Part shown: piece by piece, positions 7,263 to 12,541 of the stretch | Layout: each line of letters begins with the position of its first letter | Numbering within the stretch: position 1 is the first letter of the stretch | Origin: Campylobacterota bacterium | GTDB taxonomy: Bacteria; Campylobacterota; Campylobacteria; Campylobacterales; SZUA-545 | Length of the DNA: 12,541 nt | Assembly (NCBI GenBank): GCA_003561815.1 | Contig: PWVP01000242.1 | Coordinates: 1 to 12,541, forward strand | Direction of reading: 5' to 3' | The notes under the pieces: model-generated | Database searches by the model: none | Told to the model about the DNA's origin: nothing | The model's input: the letters and a program-made list of their open reading frames with translations, nothing else | Made by a program: the position numbers and the translations under genes

Positions 7263-8594
7263 ATGGACCATCGAGTAGCCCTTTTATTGGCCATCTTTCT
7301 GGCCGCTTTTCTGCTCATCGGGTGCGGCGCAAAAACGCCGGATTACCCCTATGGCGATATCCAGCCGGTGGCCCAGTCGGTCTCCAGCTTCGCCGGTGGC
7401 GATCGGACGCTTCTAAGCGTTCACGCGCAGCGGGCCTACGCTGAGGCGTTTGATACGCGCCGCTTCGAGCCGTGGCAGCAAACCTACGAGCAGAACCTCT
7501 CACGCCTGCTCTGGCCCTGGGGGGTCTACACCCCAAAAGGGGGCTACGGCGCCAACAAACAGCCGCTTGAGCCGGAGTGGTTTGACACACTGGCAGCCAA
7601 TGCACAGATCGGAAGCTACCCCAACTCCGATCAGCGCGCCATCACGCTCAGGCGGGTCGATCTGCGAAACTTCCCCACCCAGGAGCCCTACTTTCGTGAC
7701 TTCGCGCGCGCTGGCGAGGGGTTCCCCTTCGACTACCTCCAAAACAGCACCCTCCATGCGATGACCCCGGTGCGCATCACCCACACCAGCGCCTATGGCG
7801 ACTGGCTCTTTATCGAGAGCGATCACGCCCACGGCTGGGTGCGACCCGATGCGGTGGCCACCCTCTCGCCGCCGGTGATCGAGGAGCTGATGGGTGCGCA
7901 GGTGGTGGCCATCACCCAGGAGTCAAGCCGCATCTACGGACTGGATGGGCGCTTTCTTTTCGAGGCGGATATCGGCACGCTGCTCTTTTCGACCGGCCAG
8001 GACGCCTCGGGGTGGCGACTGCTCGCTGTGGTGCCCAACACACTGGGCGAAGGGGTGCTCGAGCCCGCCTGGCTGATCGGGGAGGCCAAACGGTGGCCGC
8101 TTAGCGCCGATAAGCAGACACTCTCAAGTCTGGCTGATAGGATGATGGGGCAGCGCTACGGCTGGGGTGGACTCTACGGCAAACGGGACTGCTCGGCACT
8201 GATGCGCGATCTCTACACGCCGATCGGGCGGTGGCTGCCGCGCAACTCCTCCCAGCAGGCCCAAGCGGGTGAGCGCCTCGATCTCACAGGGCTCAGCGCC
8301 GAAGAGCGGGTGGCGCTTATCCAGACAGAGGGCCGTCCGTTTATGACGCTCGTTCACTTTCCGGGCCATATCGGGCTCTATCTCGGTATGGAGGGTGGCC
8401 AGCCGCTTATGCTGCACAGCACCTGGGGGCACCGCACCCATGCGCGCGGTCAGGAGGGGCGGCTGGTGATCGGCCAGACGGTAATCACCACCCTAAAAGC
8501 CGGTAGCGGCCTGCACCCTGAGTGGCCCAATGGCCTGATAGATCGCGCCACCAGCCTTATTTATATGGATAAAGGAGCCTATCATGGCCGATGA
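7263..8594 (+). CDS. SH3 / NlpC-P60 (C40) peptidoglycan endopeptidase lipoprotein
   Basis: Probable cell-wall hydrolase of 443 residues. The N-terminus is a lipoprotein signal with lipobox LIGC (C21 would be lipidated). The middle (about 150-285) contains bacterial SH3-type segments, seen in PVRITHTSAYGDWLFIES followed by HGWVRPDAVATL. The C-terminal NlpC/P60 domain has the expected triad: C310 in YGKRDCSALMRDLY, H369 in FPGHIGLYLG and H385 in MLHSTWG. The relatives cleave gamma-D-glutamyl-diaminopimelate bonds in stem peptides (YkfC-type); the exact bond here is inferred. It is transcribed divergently from rplI and overlaps the next gene by 11 bases. The ATG has no clear ribosome-binding site, but the signal peptide begins right there and no better start exists. 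Confidence 0.88.
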   Translation: MDHRVALLLAIFLAAFLLIGCGAKTPDYPYGDIQPVAQSVSSFAGGDRTLLSVHAQRAYAEAFDTRRFEPWQQTYEQNLSRLLWPWGVYTPKGGYGANKQPLEPEWFDTLAANAQIGSYPNSDQRAITLRRVDLRNFPTQEPYFRDFARAGEGFPFDYLQNSTLHAMTPVRITHTSAYGDWLFIESDHAHGWVRPDAVATLSPPVIEELMGAQVVAITQESSRIYGLDGRFLFEADIGTLLFSTGQDASGWRLLAVVPNTLGEGVLEPAWLIGEAKRWPLSADKQTLSSLADRMMGQRYGWGGLYGKRDCSALMRDLYTPIGRWLPRNSSQQAQAGERLDLTGLSAEERVALIQTEGRPFMTLVHFPGHIGLYLGMEGGQPLMLHSTWGHRTHARGQEGRLVIGQTVITTLKAGSGLHPEWPNGLIDRATSLIYMDKGAYHGR

Positions 8595-8811
8595 ACTTCT
8601 CAGTCGCATCCAGCAGCTTGTCCAGGAGCTGCGCACCCTCCGGGGCGAAAACGAGCAGCTCCGGCAGGAGTGCATGGCGCTCAAAGCCCAAAACGAAGCG
8701 AAAGATACCGAGCTTAATCGCCTAAACGATCGGATGGCCAAGCAGGATCAGAAGCTCGATGCCATCGCCAAGGAGATCGAAGCGGCCTTTAGCGGCCCCT
8801 CGCTCTTCTAG
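8584..8811 (+). CDS. Small coiled-coil protein (ZapB-like size and composition)
   Basis: Protein of 75 residues, almost entirely a predicted coiled coil (leucine-spaced heptads such as LLSRIQQLVQELRTLRGENE, continuing to about residue 68), with a short non-helical tail GPSLF. The start is supported by AAAGGAG a few bases upstream, located inside the end of the lipoprotein gene, so the two are probably co-translated. Size, charge pattern and coiled coil resemble ZapB-like cell-division accessory proteins. Composition alone cannot establish homology, and the cell-wall hydrolase neighbour is only mild support. The stop codon is interleaved with that of the convergent kinase gene. Confidence 0.75.
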   Translation: MADELLSRIQQLVQELRTLRGENEQLRQECMALKAQNEAKDTELNRLNDRMAKQDQKLDAIAKEIEAAFSGPSLF

Positions 8812-10913
8812 CTTTCTAAGGGCAGCTGCAGTACAACCCGCGCGCCGCGCGCGCCGTTTTCGATACTGATATGGCCCCCCATCTGCTCCTCGATGACCAG
8901 CTTGGCGATATAAAGACCGGTCCCTGCGCCGCTAATCACACCGCCGCCCTGCCCGCGCTCTTTAGTGGTGAAAAAGGGCTCAAAGGCGCGCTCAAGCGCA
9001 TCGGCATCGAAACCGCCTCCACTATCTTCGATCGTAACCACCTCCAGCCCTTTCTCTAGCGTGAGGGTGATGATAATCTGCCCCTCTGGAGCCTCTTGGG
9101 CCAAAATCGCATCGCGCGCGTTTAGAAGCAGACCGAAAACCACCTGGCGAAACTCGCGGGAGATAGAGCGGCTGCGGATCGACTCGCCGGAGGGGTAGGC
9201 GCACGCCTCGGGCGAAAGAAGAGGGCCGTCTTCGCAGCGGATGGCCAGATCGATGCGTTTGGAGCTAAGATCGGGCAGGAGCGTCTGGCAGGCGGCTTGA
9301 ATCTCCTCTAAAACAGTGCTCTCACGCGCGCGCGCATCAGGCACCATCCCGCGCAACAAATCGATGCTTCTTGACATCGCCTGAATCTCGGCTAGCGCCT
9401 CTTTGATGGAGCGATCCAGTAGCTTCTCATCGAGCAGCCCCTCTTGAAAGTCGTCACAAATCCCCTGAACAATCAGCGCCACGACGCTGAGCGGTTGACG
9501 CCAGTGGTGGCTAATGGCGCTGACCATCTCCCCCATCGTCGCCACCCGCGCCTGACGAAACAGCAGCTGCTCGCTCTGGCGGCGACGGTGCGTCTCCGCC
9601 TCCACCCGAAGCGAAAGCTCTGTGTTAAAGGCCTCCAGCTGCTCCTCGTGCTGCTTTTGGGTGGTGATATCCACGATGTAGCCGTTGATACACTCCGGCT
9701 CGCCATCGGGCCGGTAGTCCACCGTCGTATAGTCATCAATCCAGCGCCAGCTGCCGTCTGCGTGGCACATGCGATAGCGCTGCGCAAAGGTGCGCCTTCT
9801 CTGCGCCAGATAGTCTGAGACCTCCCGGGCGACACGGGGCAGATCCTCGGGATGAACCAGCTGGGCAAAGGGGGGCTTGCCCGCCATCAGATCGGCCGGC
9901 TTGTAGCCAAAGACCGTCTCGATATTGGGCGAGACATAGCGCACCGGCCATCTGGCCTCCGGCTCCCATTTAAATACGATGCACGGCCCGCTGGCAAAGA
10001 GATCCCGCTCCGCCTGAAGGGTGCGGTGCAGCTGCTTTTGGTGTGTGATATCCCGCACCACCGCCTGCAAGATCGGCTCCCCCTCAAGCTCCATCGCCAC
10101 CAGAAGCACCTCCGCACAAAAGACAGCGCCGCTATCCACCCGCTTATGCAGCCACTCAAAGCGGCAGCTACCCTCTTTAAAGGCGCGATCGATATAGCGC
10201 GCCGCCGCCTCAAAGGAGTCACGCCCATCGGCCTGTCTGGGCGGGGAGAGTTCACTGGGGTGGTGACGCACAAAGTCTGAGGTATCCTGACACCCAAAAA
10301 GGGTCATGGTGGCGCGATTGCACTCGATAAAGCCGTCGCGATCGAGGGTCATGACCGCATCGGTGGTGTGCTCAAAAAGGGTTCTAAACTTCTGCTCCGA
10401 GAGGTGGCGCAGCAGCATACCGCCCAAAACCTGCGCCACCGAACCGATCGCTTCGCTCTCCTGAGGCGAAAAGGTGCGGTGCGCCAGGGAGTCAAGCACC
10501 AAAAAGCCGACCGGCTCAGCGGCTATCACCATCGGTACTAGCACACTCAGACCGGTGCGCTCCTGCGTATGTAGCGCACAGAGCACACTCTCCTCAGTGT
10601 CACAGCAGGGTGTCAGAGGCGCGCCAGAGAGCAGCTGTTCACGCAACGCAGCGATCGCCTCGCCATCGAGCAGCGGATAGGGGCGTGGCCCTAGCGTCTC
10701 ATCGTGCCACTGGGCGATCAGCCGCAGCCGCTGGGTGCCGTGTAGACGAAAGAGCGCCGCCCGATTAATCGAAACGGTGAGTGAAAGCCTGGAGAGTGCC
10801 GCCTCAAACGCCCCCAGCATCCCCTCCGATCGTGCGCCACTAAGGGCGATCGCGATCTGTGCCACCATCTGATCGAGCCTCTGGTGCCGCTGGCTCTCTA
10901 CCCCCTGAACCAT
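8808..10913 (-). CDS. Soluble GAF-PAS-PAS sensor histidine kinase
   Basis: Histidine kinase of 701 residues without any convincing membrane segment, so probably a cytoplasmic sensor. Domains: GAF-like (about 10-170), PAS (about 175-295, ending VVRDITHQKQL), PAS_3-like (about 305-425, ending GYIVDITTQKQH), a coiled linker, a dimerisation/phosphoacceptor domain with H469 in SHHWRQPL, and an HATPase_c domain. The HATPase domain has N-box LLLNARDAI (near 597), G1 DSGGGF, F-box FEPFFTTK and G2 GAGTGLYIAK. There is no receiver domain and no response regulator within the window, so the partner is unknown. A short insertion (YPS, then GESIRSRSISR, then EFRQ) precedes the N-box. AGGAAGG lies 9 bases before the ATG. 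The ligand cannot be deduced. Confidence 0.93.
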   Translation of the reverse strand: MVQGVESQRHQRLDQMVAQIAIALSGARSEGMLGAFEAALSRLSLTVSINRAALFRLHGTQRLRLIAQWHDETLGPRPYPLLDGEAIAALREQLLSGAPLTPCCDTEESVLCALHTQERTGLSVLVPMVIAAEPVGFLVLDSLAHRTFSPQESEAIGSVAQVLGGMLLRHLSEQKFRTLFEHTTDAVMTLDRDGFIECNRATMTLFGCQDTSDFVRHHPSELSPPRQADGRDSFEAAARYIDRAFKEGSCRFEWLHKRVDSGAVFCAEVLLVAMELEGEPILQAVVRDITHQKQLHRTLQAERDLFASGPCIVFKWEPEARWPVRYVSPNIETVFGYKPADLMAGKPPFAQLVHPEDLPRVAREVSDYLAQRRRTFAQRYRMCHADGSWRWIDDYTTVDYRPDGEPECINGYIVDITTQKQHEEQLEAFNTELSLRVEAETHRRRQSEQLLFRQARVATMGEMVSAISHHWRQPLSVVALIVQGICDDFQEGLLDEKLLDRSIKEALAEIQAMSRSIDLLRGMVPDARARESTVLEEIQAACQTLLPDLSSKRIDLAIRCEDGPLLSPEACAYPSGESIRSRSISREFRQVVFGLLLNARDAILAQEAPEGQIIITLTLEKGLEVVTIEDSGGGFDADALERAFEPFFTTKERGQGGGVISGAGTGLYIAKLVIEEQMGGHISIENGARGARVVLQLPLES

Positions 10914-10965
10914 GTCGCTAAGCCTTCCTAAAAAAGAGTGTTTATCGTTTAAAACTGTCTCTTTT

Positions 10966-10995
10966 AATCTACTAATGAATACTCAAGCATAACAA
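10966..10995 (-). promoter_or_regulatory. Candidate sigma-70 promoter for the histidine kinase
   Basis: On the minus strand TTGTTA (10990-10995) and TAGATT (10966-10971) are separated by 18 bases. The leader before the kinase ATG would be about 45 bases. A near-palindrome AAAAGACCTTTT just upstream (about 10993-11004) could be a regulator site, but it is short and imperfect. Confidence 0.35.
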
Positions 10996-11091
10996 AAGGT
11001 CTTTTAAGGCATCACCCCGTGAAACCCACTTATGGGCCAGCCGATCGTGATTTCCGCCAGAAGATCAGTGTGTTTTTGATAGGGCCTATGC

Positions 11092-11110
11092 CCCCGCTGT
11101 GAAGGCGGGG
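11092..11110 (-). terminator. GC-rich hairpin after the 64-residue gene, possible terminator
   Basis: A perfect 6-base-pair stem (CCCCGC / GCGGGG) with a 7-base loop begins 6 bases past the TAA of the small gene. No U-tract follows on either strand, so it is not a canonical intrinsic terminator. It may stabilise the 3' end, act with a termination factor, or belong to a repeated intergenic element. Confidence 0.4.
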
Positions 11111-11116
11111 TCTGGG

Positions 11117-11311
11117 TTATGAGGCCTGAGTCTCTTTTAGGGGGTTTTGCATGGTGATCGTGCCATCGGGCAGCTGCCAGTAGGTCACACCGTTTTTGCT
11201 ATAGACATTAGGCAGACCCTTGGCGTGATTTTCCGCCTGCGCTTTACGCACGGCACGGGTGCCGATTTTTTGGATATCGCGGCCTAGTTTGTAAAACTCT
11301 AGCTTGGTCAT
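11117..11311 (-). CDS. Small 64-residue protein of unknown function
   Basis: I do not recognise this protein with confidence. It has a basic helical N-terminal half (MTKLEFYKLGRDIQKIGTRA, continuing to about residue 30) and a compact C-terminal part with NVYSKNGVTYWQLPDGTITM, which looks like a small beta hairpin. A strong GAGGAGG ribosome-binding site precedes the ATG, which argues for a real gene. It starts 14 bases after the stop of the pentapeptide-repeat gene, so the two are probably one transcript. No signal peptide or membrane segment is seen. Its size and basic charge fit a small regulator, antitoxin-like or accessory protein, but that is inference only. Confidence 0.75.
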   Translation of the reverse strand: MTKLEFYKLGRDIQKIGTRAVRKAQAENHAKGLPNVYSKNGVTYWQLPDGTITMQNPLKETQAS

Positions 11312-11325
11312 GTTAGCCTCCTCAA

Positions 11326-12541
11326 TTACCGGCGGGTTAGTCTTCTAAAGGAGATAACCAGATGGTAAATAACGATCGCTGAAAAAAACTTGTAGATTAC
11401 CCAGGCACCAGATGGATAGCCATTGGGCGGCTCGATCGAGAGGGGATAAATAAAATCCAAGTATTGATTAACAAATACGACACACAGTTTGCAGTGAATC
11501 ATCAAGTAGGGGTCGGCCTCCACGCAGAAGAAAAATGGTAGGAAAAAAGCCAATCCAAGCAGCAAATAAACCCCAAAAGCCCGCGGCCAGCTTTGACCGT
11601 TATTGGAGACTAGACGGCTGATCCAAAAAACAATCCCATCCACACTCCAGAGCTTTTTCTCGTTAGCATAAGCGTTTAGCTCATCAGCATAAAAGCGATT
11701 GGCTTCCAGATAGTTGGCATTTTGATCGTAGGCATGTTTGAGTTGGCTAAACATCTCCCGGCCAGCTAGCATCTTCTCCGGCCACTGGATCGATACCAGC
11801 AGTGCACCCACCATAGTAGAGCCTGTAATCTGGACATCTGCACAACGCAAATCGATACGCCTGAAGCTGCAGTTCGACATATCAGAATCTTCAATCTTTA
11901 GGCATCCGCCCTGCAGAAAGCTCAAGCCTCCAAAAACAACCCCACCATTCTCGACCTCTACGAACTCTAGCTTCTTAATCTTGAGATTTTTGATCCTTGC
12001 GGCACCATCAAGATACGCCTCCCTGAAAGACAGAGACTTAATCTTCCTTCGCTTTTCCATACCATTGATTACTAAAGTATCGTAAAAATGGGTCCTTGAA
12101 AAGGAAAGAGTGTCAAAAAAAAGACAGTCATAAAAGTTTGCTTTTTTGTGGAATTCAGCCTCAAAAAATGTTGTCTTTCTGCCCCTAAAAACACACCTCT
12201 CGAACCAAACTCTTTGCTCAAACACTGCATATGAAAAATCAGCGACACCCTGAAAGCAGCACTCCCTAAAAATAAGAGATTGGCTAAAAGCCATTGGCGA
12301 ACCGGCGGCAAAAAAGTTGTGATCAGTATCTGGAGCAAATACAGGATCGCTTCCCCTGCTAGGGACTATGTTGCTTTCCGGATATTCCCTAAAAGGTGGA
12401 AAGCATACCTTATAAAAGCTAACTTCGCCACTGGCAGAGTCAATCCTCTTCCGGATTTCGTCCCAAAACTCTTTAGTCTCTTCATCGCTAAGCTGCTGCT
12501 CCTTGGGGGCGTGCAAAATACAAAACCTACCGTCCGAATAA
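11326..12541 (-). CDS. Pentapeptide-repeat membrane protein, 5' end off window
   Basis: At least 404 residues, with the frame open to the right edge. The first visible residues, YSDGRFCILHAPKE, look like the CxxH end of the Cys/His motif found at the N-terminus of some pentapeptide-repeat proteins, so the true start lies outside. Residues about 85-260 are degenerate pentapeptide repeats (for example FRECCFQGVADFSYAVFEQ). Next comes a helical linker typical of this group (FSQLKHAYDQNANYLEANRF, then SNNGQSWPRAFG). The C-terminal region has a membrane helix near AFGVYLLLGLAFFLPFFF, a second near FFSAIVIYHLVISF, and a basic tail RRLTRR. Function is unknown; some relatives have channel-like C-termini. 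The coding region is clearly more AT-rich than the genes to its left, suggesting transfer. It is probably cotranscribed with the 64-residue gene. Confidence 0.8.
   Translation of the reverse strand, partial: YSDGRFCILHAPKEQQLSDEETKEFWDEIRKRIDSASGEVSFYKVCFPPFREYPESNIVPSRGSDPVFAPDTDHNFFAAGSPMAFSQSLIFRECCFQGVADFSYAVFEQRVWFERCVFRGRKTTFFEAEFHKKANFYDCLFFDTLSFSRTHFYDTLVINGMEKRRKIKSLSFREAYLDGAARIKNLKIKKLEFVEVENGGVVFGGLSFLQGGCLKIEDSDMSNCSFRRIDLRCADVQITGSTMVGALLVSIQWPEKMLAGREMFSQLKHAYDQNANYLEANRFYADELNAYANEKKLWSVDGIVFWISRLVSNNGQSWPRAFGVYLLLGLAFFLPFFFCVEADPYLMIHCKLCVVFVNQYLDFIYPLSIEPPNGYPSGAWVIYKFFSAIVIYHLVISFRRLTRR

Larger units (their letters stand above)
10914..11116. other. Non-coding spacer between kinase and accessory module
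   Basis: The stretch has two parts. The kinase-proximal part (about 10914-11010) is AT-rich and holds a plausible minus-strand promoter. The distal part (about 11015-11116) is GC-rich and structured: a hairpin CCCCGC/GCGGGG at 11092-11110, an 11-base palindrome ATAGG-G-CCTAT at 11079-11089, and a small CCCA/TGGG hairpin near 11027-11038. No supported gene, tRNA or integrase-type site is seen. Confidence 0.6.

Noticed and set aside
9473..9868. Alternative frames within the histidine kinase, both strands
   Set aside because: They shadow conserved PAS and H-box coding sequence; translations are rich in R, W and S with no known motif.
11079..11089. ATAGGGCCTAT palindrome as an integrase attachment site
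   Set aside because: No integrase, tRNA end or second direct copy is visible; a short palindrome alone is not enough.
11008..11160. Minus-strand frame continuing from the 64-residue gene through the hairpin block to a TAA near 11010
   Set aside because: It has no start codon or ribosome-binding site of its own, overlaps the small gene in another frame, and crosses a strong hairpin. It is kept only as part of the intergenic-element finding.
12514..12516. TTG 12516 as the start of the pentapeptide-repeat protein
   Set aside because: The frame is open upstream to the window edge and encodes a plausible conserved GRFCILH motif across this codon.
1..12541. CRISPR arrays, tRNA, rRNA, insertion sequences
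   Set aside because: No regularly spaced direct repeats, cloverleaf-like sequence, rRNA signature or transposase coding sequence was found on reading both strands.

Overview
The window reads as chromosomal DNA from a comparatively GC-rich member of the Campylobacterota (Epsilonproteobacteria). The main reason is the minus-strand gene order rplI-hslV-hslU-era-L,D-carboxypeptidase, which matches what I recall of Helicobacter pylori (HP0514 to HP0518). Supporting signs are an HslV with a short extension before its catalytic threonine and a histidine kinase with an HxWRQPL-type H-box. I cannot name a genus or species.

Layout. (1) Positions 1-7178, minus strand: nine tightly packed genes that look like one long transcription unit. 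They are rplI (ribosomal protein L9), hslV and hslU (ATP-dependent protease), era (ribosome-assembly GTPase), a Csd6/Pgp2-like peptidoglycan L,D-carboxypeptidase, and four genes in the order MshI-, MshJ-, MshK-, MshL-like (MSHA-type IV pilus or pseudopilus machinery). The MshL secretin runs off the left edge. Most junctions are stop/start overlaps (ATGA, TGATG, GTGA). Two genes instead appear to start at TTG just after a Shine-Dalgarno that overlaps the upstream stop codon. (2) Positions 7179-7262: a short divergent promoter region. (3) Positions 7263-8811, plus strand: an SH3/NlpC-P60 cell-wall hydrolase lipoprotein overlapping a small coiled-coil protein. (4) Positions 8808-10913, minus strand: a soluble GAF-PAS-PAS histidine kinase whose stop codon is interleaved with the preceding convergent stop in a single CTAG. 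(5) Positions 10914-11116: a non-coding stretch with a probable promoter for the kinase and a GC-rich hairpin block. (6) Positions 11117-12541, minus strand: an accessory-looking module of a pentapeptide-repeat membrane protein (5' end outside the window) followed by a 64-residue protein of unknown function. The pentapeptide gene is visibly more AT-rich than the rest.

Functional reading. The left part joins translation and protein quality control (L9, Era, HslUV) to envelope construction (muropeptide trimming and pilus assembly). The plus-strand lipoprotein adds a second peptidoglycan hydrolase. I see no CRISPR array, tRNA, rRNA, transposase or integrase. The least explained parts are the pentapeptide/64-residue module and the structured intergenic block beside it. 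I cannot show that they form a new system.
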